Shown one piece after another: positions 25,594-35,500 of a DNA stretch of 60,911 nucleotides (the first letter of the stretch is position 1; each line of letters begins with the position of its first letter). The stretch spans positions 1 to 60,911 of the forward strand of contig SIAD01000013.1 in assembly GCA_009691915.1 (NCBI GenBank), in the 5' to 3' direction. Made by a program: the position numbers and the translations under genes. The notes under the pieces are model-generated. The model did no database searches and was not told the origin of the DNA. It was given only the letters and a program-made list of their open reading frames with translations. Origin of the DNA: Phycisphaerales bacterium (GTDB lineage Bacteria; Planctomycetota; Phycisphaerae; Phycisphaerales; SM1A02).

Positions 25594-27036
25594 TCAGGGT
25601 CCGATCCACGACCCGTTGACTTGCCGGTAGCGGGGGACTCGCGCGATGTTTGTTCCTGCGTTGGTCCGGCTCCAGATGGTCGTACCAGCCGAGTTCACTT
25701 CAAAGATGTTCCCTGAGTTAGTAAGCGTCACGATCGTCGTGTTGTCGAGCGTCCGAAACGCGCCACACTGAGTCTGTCCTCCGTAGAACTGCCCTGGCGA
25801 CCCGCACGCCCATGATGGGTTCGTCGGGGCAAACGCCGCACCCGCGTCGATGGGGTAGTTGCCCGCGGCGTCGCGCACTGGGGTGACTTCCATCACCGTC
25901 GAGTAGTCGCTGGCGGCCCCGGGACGGTCCCCGTTGTTGAAGGCGAGGATGTTGCCGGCGCCGGGAAGGCCGTCACGGATCCAGGTCGCGCTGTGGACGA
26001 CATCGAATTTCTTGTCGGACACCGTTCCACGGTCGTAGTTGGCTGCATTCCCCCAGCGATAGATGAGATCGCCTCCCTTGCCTCGCGCGCCGCCGCTGTG
26101 TGTTGCGGATTGTGCCGTGGTTGTCGAGTGGTCAATCACGAATATTTCATTCAGGGTGCGCGAACTCATGACGATCTCGTCCCTTGTCGGGTTGTAGTCG
26201 ATGGAGTTCATGTGGACCCAATCGCCACCGCTCGGAGCGATCGTCCCAAGATTGATGTCGACAAGTTCGGGATGCTGCGCTACGACGCCGTAGTTCGCCC
26301 CCGAGGCATTCGCGTCCTGAACGAGGTGATCCCAGAGATTCCAACGCCAGACGATGGTGAATGTTGACGCGCCAGTAGGTTGGATCTCAAGCACCGATTC
26401 CGACCAGATTGCACCGGTGAGATTGAGCCGACCGGCGGCAGTTCCCTGGGCCTGCGTGTGCCCCTCCCAAACGATGCAGAGGATGTTGCCGTTGGGCATG
26501 GGGCGGATGTCGTGGTGCTGCTGGTAGGCGCTGGTCGAAACGATGAGATCGTTGGAGATCGCCCCCAGCGGGTTGAACACCTGGATGCGCCCACCGCGGG
26601 CCGCCCCCGGATACGCACCACCCACATGGATCGTGGGACGGACCATTGACCCATCGGCCCGCAGATATCCGACACTCGCGCCACCTGCGGCGCCGGTCCA
26701 GGTATTGACGACCGCGTTCGTTGTTGCGTCGTAGGCGGTAGTCACTGTGCCGTTGGTCGTCGTGATGAGGTACCACTCCGGGTCTGGCGCGGGACATGCA
26801 CCCCAGGCACCCAGGATCGCCGAGAGGTCAGCGCCCGAAGTCGTTCCATCACCGGTGATATCGCCGCCAGGACCGTCCCAGTTGGAAAGTATCTGCCCGA
26901 GGTCGCTTCCGTCGACGACAAGATCGCCGGTGAGATCGGCAGGGCAGTCGCCGTGAGCGACTGCAACCACCGCCATGAATGCGGCGGCACTGCTGATGGT
27001 GACAGCAACTGGACTTGTGACTGGGCGACGCGCCAT
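25594..27036 (-). CDS. Secreted arylsulfotransferase-like protein with N-terminal dockerin-type repeats
   Basis: About 480 residues. After a signal peptide (ISSAAAFMAVVAVAHG) come two calcium-loop repeats, DLTGDLVVDGSDLGQILSNW and DITGDGTTSGADLSAILGAW, then an arylsulfotransferase (ASST) domain with QHHDIRPMPNGNIL, WVHMNSIDYNP, SSRTLNEIFVIDH and DLIYRWGN. ASST enzymes transfer sulfate between phenols without PAPS; whether this one is active is not shown. The dockerin-like pair is usual at the ends of planctomycete secreted proteins but here precedes the enzyme domain. ATG at 27036 gives a good n-region (MARR); an upstream start at 27078 is possible. Confidence 0.88.
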   Translation of the reverse strand: MARRPVTSPVAVTISSAAAFMAVVAVAHGDCPADLTGDLVVDGSDLGQILSNWDGPGGDITGDGTTSGADLSAILGAWGACPAPDPEWYLITTTNGTVTTAYDATTNAVVNTWTGAAGGASVGYLRADGSMVRPTIHVGGAYPGAARGGRIQVFNPLGAISNDLIVSTSAYQQHHDIRPMPNGNILCIVWEGHTQAQGTAAGRLNLTGAIWSESVLEIQPTGASTFTIVWRWNLWDHLVQDANASGANYGVVAQHPELVDINLGTIAPSGGDWVHMNSIDYNPTRDEIVMSSRTLNEIFVIDHSTTTAQSATHSGGARGKGGDLIYRWGNAANYDRGTVSDKKFDVVHSATWIRDGLPGAGNILAFNNGDRPGAASDYSTVMEVTPVRDAAGNYPIDAGAAFAPTNPSWACGSPGQFYGGQTQCGAFRTLDNTTIVTLTNSGNIFEVNSAGTTIWSRTNAGTNIARVPRYRQVNGSWIGP

Positions 27037-27133
27037 GCATTGCAGTTTGCCACACAACAGCGTCGCAGGGACGCACATCTAGAAAAATGGGCTGTTTTTT
27101 TGGCCCGCCGTGGCAACTTCATAGCGTCAGCCA

Positions 27134-30088
27134 ATGCCGCGCAGGACGAGCGGTGCTCCACCGAGGCGCTGCGCGTTCCTTCCATGGATTGCGGGTGCAC
27201 TGGTCGCCGGATCCGCTGCATGCTCGATGTGCGGTGGCCGTGACCTTGAGGAGCTGGACGATCTGCGCCAGTGCGCAGTGGGCCTCGCCATCGCCGCTCT
27301 CACGACGCACTTCGTGGCGCTCGTGTGGCGGCGGTGGTCGTTTGTAGCGGGGGCATTGCTGATTGTCGGAGCCTTTGGGACAGGGGCCGCGCGGGTCGCG
27401 TGGAGTGACTTCGAGTGGGCGTCGCGTCTTTCTCAGCTCACGCTCAATTCGGACTCGCCCAGACGACTGGTGCGTGTGACCGGCACGGTCATCTCGACGC
27501 CGCGCGCTGATGAGGCCGCTTGGCGCGCCGAACTGGCCGCGGCGGACGCACTCACCGAGGATGCACTCGCCGAGTTCATTCGTGATGAACCATCAGTTCG
27601 CTTCACCCTTGCGATCGATTCGATCGATCCACCGCCCACCCCATCGACCCGGGGGCAGTGCTGCGTCAGCGTCGCCATCGCCGGAGTTGAGTCGGCATGT
27701 CTCCCTGGGGATCGCATCTCTGTACTCGGATGGCTCCGGCCACTCAGCGTCGCCAGAAACCCGGGCGGGTTTGATGCGCCAACCTGGGGAAGATCGCGCG
27801 GGATCGTCGGCTCTCTGTCGGTAGAGTCGCCGCGGGTTGTCGTGCGCCTGACCTCCCCCGCCGACTCGCTCGATGGCTGGCTCTCCCGATGGCGCGGGAT
27901 GGTCAACGCGACTCTCGTCGGCGTGCTCGATCCACACGCTCCGCCGGATGTTCGCGCACTCGTCGCGGCCTCGACAACTGGCGCGTCGTGGCACGGACTC
28001 CGCGCAGTATCGCGCCCGTTCGCGGCTGCTGGTGTGCAGCATCTGGTGGCCATCTCTGGTTTCAACTTCGCGATTCTCGCTGCGGCTCTCATCTGGCTGA
28101 TTGGATGCGTCACTGGGTCGCGCGTGGTGCTTGGATGTGCCCTCGCCGCGCTCGCCATTCTCTTCGTCGCATCGATTGAACCGGAGGTCTCGTCGGTTCG
28201 CGCAGCGATTATGGGGGCAACATGTGCACTCGCACTCTCGAGTGGCAGATCTGTCCGGCTGGCGATGGTGCTCGCCACGGCCGCGATCGCCGTCACGCTT
28301 CTTGATCCGCTCGCTCCGACTCAGCCTGGATTTCAACTGAGCTTCGGTGCGGTGGTTGGACTTTGGCTGGGCGCGGCACCGATCGGGCGCGTCTTCCTCC
28401 TGACGATTCGTGGCCACCGGCTTCTGGCGGGATTAATGCGACGGTCCTGCGCGCCTGTGGGAAGCGCTGTCGCCGCGTGGCTGGCGACAACACCAATCGT
28501 GCTCCTGCACTTCGGAGCGTGCTCGCTGTTGTGCATTCCATGCACACTCATCCTCACTGCCCCCTTCGGCGCGATGGTCGTCACGGCAAATGGGTCACTC
28601 GCGCTTGCCAGCGTCGCGGAGCATCCGGCGCGCGCACTCGGATGGGTCGCCACCATGAACGCGCGAGTGATCCTCGGCATCGTCCGCTTCGCCGCGCGAA
28701 TGCCTGGTGCTCTCCCCCCAGCGAGAGCGGTGACTGCGGTCGAAGACGATGGCTTGTGGCTGGTTCGTGTCGACATGATCGATGTGGGTGATGGCTCCTG
28801 CTACCTCGTTCGCTCGCGCAATGGTGCCGCGCTCTTCGATGCAGGCAGCCTCGGATCTGCTAACGCCGGAAGTTCGATCGTTGTGCCGGCTCTTCGCGCC
28901 CTCGGTGTAACGCGGTTGGACTGGATCGCGGTCTCCCACCCAAACACTGATCACTTCAACGCTGTCCCTGAGGCCGTCGAGGCGTTCTCTGTACGCCGCG
29001 TCCTAGTAACTGAGCAGTTTCTTGAATATGCCGACCATGGCGGGCGTGTCGCCGCCGCACTCATTCGGGCGGTCACGGATCGGGGAGCCAAGATCGAACC
29101 AATCGGACGCGGCGACATGCTTCGCTCTGGTGAACTCGTCTGGGACATTCTTCATCCCGTTCGTCAGACCCGCTACGACGACAGCAACGACGGCAGTCTG
29201 GTCATCCGAGTCTCGTCGGGTGGATTTGTGCTGCTCTTGACCGGCGACTCATCACGCGAAGCTTGTCGGGCGGTGCTCGCCGAGCCGGAACGGGCGTCCC
29301 TAACGGGGGTCTCGTTGATGGAACTTCCTCATCACGGCAGCTTCCGCCCTGAAGCGGCGGCCCTCGTCGAACGGGTGGCTAGCCCGATCATTCTTCAGTC
29401 GACCGGCCAGCGGCGTATCGCGCGCGACAAGTGGAGCGTACTTCTTGCGGACGCGTGCCGACTCGTTTCTGCGCGCGACCGCGCCTGCTGTGTCGAGTGG
29501 CGCGAGACGGGAGAGGTCAGGGTTGGAAGGTGGACCGGTGCGGACTACGCCTGGACCGCGACGACTGTCTCAGCTCTGCCCGTCGGGAGCGATGAGGATC
29601 GCCCGCCTGAGAATCACCGTGTCGCCCACCGGGCCACCGCTAGCTTCGTCGATTTCGATCTCGAGCCTCCCAGCCCCGATAGGCACCATGATCGTTCTGT
29701 GTGGCGTTGTGGCCGAGAGTGGAAGTCGAACGATGTCTTCGCCGCTCTGTCGGATGATGAGTGCGCAGTTGCCCCACCTTGTCAGCGACGAAGCGAGGGC
29801 GATGTCGGCGCTGAGGATGGTGAAGCCTTGGGGGATTTCGTAGACGAGCCGTTCAGGCCCCCTGACCTCGATGGTCGCGGCAGAGAGCGGCACATTGCGC
29901 ACCCCAACACTCGGCGGCGGGTAGTTGGCGCGCGGCAGCGCCGGAGTGGTTGGCGCTGCAACCGTGGGAGTCAGCGACGAGAGCGGGTGGACGCGGTATG
30001 GAGTCTGCTCGATGCCAACGACTTCCTCTGCCAGCAAAGGAAGCGTTGCGGTCACCAACGAAAAATCCGCCCCCGAGAGGATAAATGA
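27134..30088 (+). CDS. comEC: ComEC/Rec2 DNA-uptake protein with long antisense 3' tail
   Basis: 984 codons. The N-terminal membrane part carries the competence domain (SGFNFAILAAALIWLIG; PGFQLSFGAVVGLWLG) and the C-terminal part a metallo-beta-lactamase domain (IDVGDGSCYLVRSRNGAALFDAG; VSHPNTDHFNAVPE; LLTGDSS; ELPHHGS). It moves single-stranded DNA across the inner membrane. The recognisable protein ends near residue 812. The remaining about 172 codons (29570-30088) are antisense to the next gene, highly charged and unlike ComEC, so the natural stop seems to have been lost or a frameshift lies nearby. It is convergent with the moxR operon. Confidence 0.92.
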   Translation: MPRRTSGAPPRRCAFLPWIAGALVAGSAACSMCGGRDLEELDDLRQCAVGLAIAALTTHFVALVWRRWSFVAGALLIVGAFGTGAARVAWSDFEWASRLSQLTLNSDSPRRLVRVTGTVISTPRADEAAWRAELAAADALTEDALAEFIRDEPSVRFTLAIDSIDPPPTPSTRGQCCVSVAIAGVESACLPGDRISVLGWLRPLSVARNPGGFDAPTWGRSRGIVGSLSVESPRVVVRLTSPADSLDGWLSRWRGMVNATLVGVLDPHAPPDVRALVAASTTGASWHGLRAVSRPFAAAGVQHLVAISGFNFAILAAALIWLIGCVTGSRVVLGCALAALAILFVASIEPEVSSVRAAIMGATCALALSSGRSVRLAMVLATAAIAVTLLDPLAPTQPGFQLSFGAVVGLWLGAAPIGRVFLLTIRGHRLLAGLMRRSCAPVGSAVAAWLATTPIVLLHFGACSLLCIPCTLILTAPFGAMVVTANGSLALASVAEHPARALGWVATMNARVILGIVRFAARMPGALPPARAVTAVEDDGLWLVRVDMIDVGDGSCYLVRSRNGAALFDAGSLGSANAGSSIVVPALRALGVTRLDWIAVSHPNTDHFNAVPEAVEAFSVRRVLVTEQFLEYADHGGRVAAALIRAVTDRGAKIEPIGRGDMLRSGELVWDILHPVRQTRYDDSNDGSLVIRVSSGGFVLLLTGDSSREACRAVLAEPERASLTGVSLMELPHHGSFRPEAAALVERVASPIILQSTGQRRIARDKWSVLLADACRLVSARDRACCVEWRETGEVRVGRWTGADYAWTATTVSALPVGSDEDRPPENHRVAHRATASFVDFDLEPPSPDRHHDRSVWRCGREWKSNDVFAALSDDECAVAPPCQRRSEGDVGAEDGEALGDFVDEPFRPPDLDGRGRERHIAHPNTRRRVVGARQRRSGWRCNRGSQRRERVDAVWSLLDANDFLCQQRKRCGHQRKIRPREDK

Positions 30089-30745
30089 ACCGCCCGGGCC
30101 GCCCTCGATCGACGCCCCGTCAATGACCGATCCATCCGCGATCCATACGCGCACCGCACTTCGCGAGGCGACTTTCGAGACCAGCCAGATCGCCGACACC
30201 CTGCTGAGCGGGATCTCTTGTGCCATCCCACCGACATCGATGTTCAATGTGTCGCCAAATGACTCCACAAATCCCTCAACCACATCCCCGTTTCGCAGGA
30301 TGATGCGGTCCGAGGTTGCGCTGCCGACCATCGTGCTCGTGGGCTCGAAATGGATTTCCGAAATCTGTTCGATAGCAACATCGACCAGCCCGAGCCCAGG
30401 GTGCTTCCACCTAACAAGGCTCTTGGTGTCCTTCTCGATGAATCCGACGAACCCACCCGCGAGAACCTGACCATCAGCCAGATGGAGTGACGCGAATGGT
30501 GAAACCGTGACCGACGAATCGTCCCCGACACGCCGCAGGGCAAGCGCCCCACCGAGAGCGTCGCCTCCGTCGAGCGTCCGAAGCACCCCCTGGTCATCCT
30601 GTGTGGCGACTACCCATGACCCTTTCGGCGTGAGTGCTTCCCACGCGATGGATGATTGCTCGGCGGTCGCTGGGGTGTTGGCGATGGTCACCGTTGCCAC
30701 CAAGACCATTGCGGAACGCGAGAGCACTCGTAGCACGGTGTACAT
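29570..30745 (-). CDS. Exported protein, last gene of the moxR operon
   Basis: 391 residues with a signal peptide (VLVATVTIANTPATA). The middle is beta-rich and repeats a pattern around RIILRNGDVVEGFVESFGD and VRVWIADGSVIDGASIEG, like domains that carry short SH3-like strands. The C-terminal part (ERLVYEIPQGFTILSADIAL; GRLEIEIDEASGGPVGD) resembles a carbohydrate-binding NPCBM-type sandwich. It lies 3 bp after the squalene cyclase-like gene, and its 3' half is antisense to the comEC tail. Function unknown. Confidence 0.8.
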   Translation of the reverse strand: MYTVLRVLSRSAMVLVATVTIANTPATAEQSSIAWEALTPKGSWVVATQDDQGVLRTLDGGDALGGALALRRVGDDSSVTVSPFASLHLADGQVLAGGFVGFIEKDTKSLVRWKHPGLGLVDVAIEQISEIHFEPTSTMVGSATSDRIILRNGDVVEGFVESFGDTLNIDVGGMAQEIPLSRVSAIWLVSKVASRSAVRVWIADGSVIDGASIEGGPGGSFILSGADFSLVTATLPLLAEEVVGIEQTPYRVHPLSSLTPTVAAPTTPALPRANYPPPSVGVRNVPLSAATIEVRGPERLVYEIPQGFTILSADIALASSLTRWGNCALIIRQSGEDIVRLPLSATTPHRTIMVPIGAGRLEIEIDEASGGPVGDTVILRRAILIAPDGQS

Positions 30746-30748
30746 CGC

Positions 30749-31810
30749 CTACCGCTGGAAGATCGGGAGATACCGGTTTGGCATCTGGAGAACGATGAGA
30801 GACATCGCGGTCGCGTACGCATTCCCCGCCTGATGGTCGATCCACGATCCATCATCGGTCTGCGTGGCAAGCAGTTCAGCTCTGGCCCGCGCAAACCATT
30901 GTGACCACCAGTCGCCACCGGCGAGGTACATCGCCTGTGTTGTGTAGTACTGGCCGTAGTAATAGTGAGCCTGCATCTGCGGACCTCCACCCGCAACAAT
31001 GGCATTCGTCTTGAGATAATCAAGGCCGCGAATGATGGAGTCGTCCTCATAGACGCCTGCGTAGAAGAGGCTTGCCACACCGGCGGCGGTCCGGGGCCAC
31101 GCGCTGGTGCCTGGCTGACGCATGTAACGAAAGCCGCCATCCGGGTTCTGGCAGTCCCGCACATAGCGAACAGCCCGGTCAATCGTGTCCTTTGGGATCT
31201 TGATCCCGGCATTTCGAGCGCTCCGCAGCGCCATCACCTCGCAGATGGTGACCGAAACATCTGCGTCGTAGGGGACGGGGTTGTAGCGCCATCCTCCCTC
31301 GTCGTTCTGACTATTGAGGATCAGGTCGACGGCGCGCACAAGCGCATCGCGGACGCGCGTGTCTTGTGGATTCATCCCATAGACCTCGCCCAGGAAGAGA
31401 GTGGCAAACCCGTGGCCATACATGGGACCGGTCGTTCCGTCGGCTGCCAGCAGCCCGCTCTCAGACTTGTTGGCAAGAATGAAGTCCAGTGCCTTGGACA
31501 CTTGTTCGCCATACTTCCCCCGTCCAGGGACATTGCCGTCAGCCATGAACGCGATCCCACAGAGCGCCGCGATCCCGACATGCCGTCCGTAGCGCCCGCG
31601 CCCGAATGATCCGTCGCCATTCTGACTTGCCGCGAGATATGCAAGACCATGTTCGACCGCCTCGGTGAGTTCGGGAGTGATCTCACCCGCGGCTGGTTTG
31701 TTTTCGGCGCCGACACCCAGCGCCGGCGGTTTTGGCTTCGCTTCGGGCTTTGGGATCGGTGCTTGAGAGAACGCCGACGCAATAATGATGGCTACGGTCG
31801 CCGCAATCAT
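30749..31810 (-). CDS. Exported prenyltransferase/squalene-cyclase-repeat protein
   Basis: About 353 residues. A signal peptide (MIAATVAIIIASAFSQA) precedes alpha-alpha toroid repeats with the QW-type signature: SQNGDGSFGRGRYG, SQNDEGGWRYNP, CQNPDGGFRYMRQ and TQTDDGSWIDH. No DXDD acid motif of squalene-hopene cyclase is seen, and the protein is too short for that enzyme, so it is probably a non-enzymatic or protease-inhibitor-like toroid as found in planctomycete envelopes. ATG at 31810 overlaps the upstream stop (ATGA); longer frames enter that gene. Confidence 0.88.
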   Translation of the reverse strand: MIAATVAIIIASAFSQAPIPKPEAKPKPPALGVGAENKPAAGEITPELTEAVEHGLAYLAASQNGDGSFGRGRYGRHVGIAALCGIAFMADGNVPGRGKYGEQVSKALDFILANKSESGLLAADGTTGPMYGHGFATLFLGEVYGMNPQDTRVRDALVRAVDLILNSQNDEGGWRYNPVPYDADVSVTICEVMALRSARNAGIKIPKDTIDRAVRYVRDCQNPDGGFRYMRQPGTSAWPRTAAGVASLFYAGVYEDDSIIRGLDYLKTNAIVAGGGPQMQAHYYYGQYYTTQAMYLAGGDWWSQWFARARAELLATQTDDGSWIDHQAGNAYATAMSLIVLQMPNRYLPIFQR

Positions 31811-32556
31811 CGCTTGGACTCCTGGGCGATCCGTCTGTAGTACGCCTCGGTCCATCGCCGGTAGACAGATGACATCTTCTCGCGCACTCCCTGCCTCAGA
31901 ATCTCGCGCATGCGTGGTGGGAGTTTCCCCCACTCTTCTTCGGTCTCCTCGATGATCCCACCCTCGACGCTGGCGTCGGTGGGTGGTGCCTCTCCCGGTC
32001 GATCTGGGTTGTTGCCTGCCTGCTGTTCATCGCCTGGCTTCTCTCCCTTTAGCCGCTCCGCCTGCGCACGATTGTTCGCTTCGCGACGGCGCTGCTCCTC
32101 ACTCGATCCAGCCTTGTCCGACCCTGACTTCCCGCCGTCCTTGGGTTCACCCTGAGATGATCCGCTCGACTTGGAGTCTGCTGACGCTGATGCCTGCTGC
32201 TGTCGCTGCTGTTGTTGCGCGGCGTCAATCAGCGCGTCGAGACGGGTGATCACATCCTCCTGGATGCGCTGGACTGCGGTTCCGGAGTCACGATCGCGGA
32301 GAAGTGTGGCACTCCGTTGCATCGAAGTGATGGCTGCGATGAACGCATTCTGGGCCTCGCTCGCAGACAGCGAGCGAGTGAGCTCTTCCCGCTGCGCGCG
32401 GGCACTCTCCTCATGGGCCTTCGTTGAGTCGGCCCCACCGATGCCCAGGAGATCGTCAAGAGATCGCTCTTTTTCCGCGGCCTTGGGGCCATCCTGGGCA
32501 GCGGCAACCGAGCCCCACAGTGAAATGATGATCGTCATGATCGCGCGCGTGGTCAT
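31807..32556 (-). CDS. Exported coiled-coil, low-complexity protein of the moxR operon
   Basis: 249 residues with a signal peptide (IMTIIISLWGSVAAAQ), a helical region with a poly-Gln run (QQQQRQQQ), then a Ser/Gly/Lys/Glu-rich disordered stretch and a C-terminal helical segment (LPPRMREILRQGVREKMSSVYRRWTEAYYRRIA), the only conserved-looking part. It is coupled by ATGA overlaps to both neighbours. Function unknown; probably works with the DUF4175-like protein just upstream. Confidence 0.82.
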   Translation of the reverse strand: MTTRAIMTIIISLWGSVAAAQDGPKAAEKERSLDDLLGIGGADSTKAHEESARAQREELTRSLSASEAQNAFIAAITSMQRSATLLRDRDSGTAVQRIQEDVITRLDALIDAAQQQQRQQQASASADSKSSGSSQGEPKDGGKSGSDKAGSSEEQRRREANNRAQAERLKGEKPGDEQQAGNNPDRPGEAPPTDASVEGGIIEETEEEWGKLPPRMREILRQGVREKMSSVYRRWTEAYYRRIAQESKR

Positions 32557-35500
32557 GGACTCTCCGGCTCGTCTGGAACTATGTCGGGCTTGATGATCAC
32601 CGGAACATCTTGTCCGGCACGGCCGCGCATCTGTCGCTCGACCGTTTCGCGCAGCGCGTCGGCAAGTCTGGCCACGCTGTCCTGCCGCGTCGCAAGTGCC
32701 TCCAGTGCACCAGCGGGAGTGGAGCCGGCGGCCACGCGCTTGGTTCTGTCATAGATCGTCTGCTGAAGGGAACGAAGCACCTTTAGTTCAGCCAGAGGTG
32801 GAATCAGCGGCTCCTCCTGACCACCACCACCGCCACCGGCTCCTTGACTCCCACGACCACCAGAATCAGGATCTGAAAATGGATCGTCCTTCTTGCGACT
32901 GGCTTGGGATAGTGCCGAGGCGAGTCCACGAAGCGTCTCGAGAACCTCTCGCTCCATCTCGATAGTTCCCTCGGTCGGGGGGCCACCACGAAGGTCTGTC
33001 GCCGCTAGTCCTGCTGCGTCCATCGCGAGCGAGGACGCTTCCATGAAAGTTGGGGACTTCTTCACATCCTCCGATCCATCGGCGATCGCGCCGATCTCGC
33101 TTCGAATCTCTTCCTCCGAGACCCCGAGTCGCCTCGCCTCGACAAGGGTCCTCCGGTCCGATCCGGCGTCGACGAGCGCAATGGACGCGATCACGACCCC
33201 TTCCTGTCGGTCGCAGAGCGTCTTGTACTTCTCGGCGAGCTCTCGTTGACGCTCCTGCCGTTCGATTTCCTCGGTCCGGCGTTCCTGCTCGCGCGCCGCC
33301 GATAGTGCTTCCCTCAAGAGTCCTGTCGAGCGCACCAGTGCCTCGTGGCCAGGTTCGACCTTCGCGGGACTTGTTAGGAACGCGGCTGCTGCCCTCCCCT
33401 CCGCTTCAGCCCCTCGTTCCACAAGTCGAACCACTCGCTGCGCCTGGGGACCTGCCGCGCGCGCCTCATCGGCGACTCCTGAGGCGTTTCGTGATACTCG
33501 TGCCGCCTGTGTTCCGACTCCTGGGGCTGCGATCGCTACTTCGGTGCCATCAGCAGTCAGCAGCGACAGTCCAAGCCCCTCGACACTCTCGGCTTCGCGC
33601 ACGAGAGCCTCGATCGCCTCGGCTATGCCAGCGAGCCTTCGCTTGAGTGCCTGTGTCTTCGACTTCTCGTCATCGGCAAGGTCCTTGATCATCTTTTTGA
33701 CCGTCTCCATCGCGGCTGATGATGCCTGCCGTGCGTCGTCGAGTCTGTTCTCTCTTGTCGCTTGCTCTGCCTGCTCGATGCGCGGCGAGAGAGCCTCTCG
33801 TTCTCCCCGATCAGCCGCCTGTTTGAGAATTGCCGCGCGCTCAGGATCAACTCTCGCTACTTCCGCAGCCCGATCCCTCAGCTGCTCAAGTGTGTCCTGT
33901 GCGGTGTGGGCCGCCTGTTGTGTGGTCTCGGCGGCGCGATCAAGTGCGGCGGCTTCATCGTCGGTTAGGTCCTGTCGGGCGCGGCCGATCGTCCTGGCTG
34001 CTGCTCGTGTGCGCTCGTCGTCGGCGCGGGTGATCGCATCCCCAACCCGCTCGAGTGAGCGGGTCGCAGCGAAGGCTTCCTTGTCGCGGTCCAGCAGTGC
34101 TGCGAGATCGTCGAGTTCACTGCGCACATCCATCTGCGCGGCACGGGCAGCCTCCATCGCCATGTCTTGAGTCGCGTCGCCAGCGCTTGCCTGCACATCC
34201 GCGGCCTCCTGAAGGGCGTTGCGCGCGATTGCGCTGCGCGCCCCGGCTTCGTCGAGGATGTCGCTGGCCGCCGACAGGAGACTGCGCATGGCGTCGTCAT
34301 CGACATGATTACGCTCAGCTCGGCCTTCCAGCGCACCGACTGACTTGCGCAGCGCCTCAATCCTCTCGCTGATCTCCGACTGGGGCCTCAGTTGCGCCGC
34401 TGGGGCATCTGCTCGCTCCATCAGTGCGCGTTCCCGGTCATCGATCCTTATTGCGCCCTGACGGATCGCGGCGAGAGCGTTGCGAGTCTCTTCGTCGAAC
34501 TGCGCCTGATTGAGGATGCGGATCCGTCGCGGCGACGATCGTGTCGGCTCGTGGGTGACCCCCGCTGCCGAGAAGCGATCACTTGCGACACAGGTGATCT
34601 CAAACACATCGCCCGGCGAGGCGCCAGCCAGAGCGAGGTTGAGCTCCACGCTCTCTTCGACCTTCGGTTGGCCGCCAGCACCGACTCGCACCAACTCCTT
34701 CTTCCAGTCGGAGCCTCGTGTTGCCTCGATGTGAAACTCGTCGAGGCCAACATCGTCGCGCCCCTCGGCCCGCAACTGGATTTGGGCCGACGGAAGAACA
34801 GTCTCGTCACTTGATGGTTCGATCATCGTCGCCTCAGGAGCCCCGTCAGCAACGACATCGATGGTCACCTTGATGTCATCGACATTGTGGACGCCGTGAG
34901 GGTCGACGAGTCGGATCGCCATTGATCGGGAGAGATCAGCCACCCATGACACGATCCACACGCCATCACGGACTGATGCCGTTAGTGTTGGTGGTTGACC
35001 TCCAGCCGCCGTTGGTGTCCCCGACCACGCGAATGTCTGTTCAAGCCATTGGGAAAGTTCCGCCGACCCTAACGCGGGGATTCCTAAGTGAGGAGAAGTT
35101 GCAAGCGAGAGCTCGACCATTGATCCCTCGAGCACCGGAACCGGGATCCGTCCTCGACCATGTGTCGCCTTCCCAAGATCGAACGACTCGGGGGTGTGTG
35201 ATGAGGCGTACGGCGGCGGTGTGATGCTGGCCCTCACACCGGTCACTTCGGGTGCGTCCACAAATGTGATCGTCTGGCGTGAAGTCGCCATGTCGCGTGT
35301 GAGAAATAGGAACTCAACCGAATCCGCGGTTGGGTCCATCAATCGTTCAAAGCGAGTCTCGCCCTGATGGATCATGGGAGTCTCTTCCCATGGTCCCGTC
35401 TGGCCATCTTTCGAATTGCGCAGGCGAACCCACACTGGTTCTGTTGCTGGGTCCCCTCGGTATAAGTCTGCCTTGAGCGGGAGCGAAGTCTGCCTGGGAT

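Noticed and set aside
33050-34170. Long plus-strand Ser/Arg- and Ala-rich frames
   Set aside because: They are antisense to the Ala/Glu/Arg-rich coiled coil of the DUF4175-like gene and reflect its base composition.
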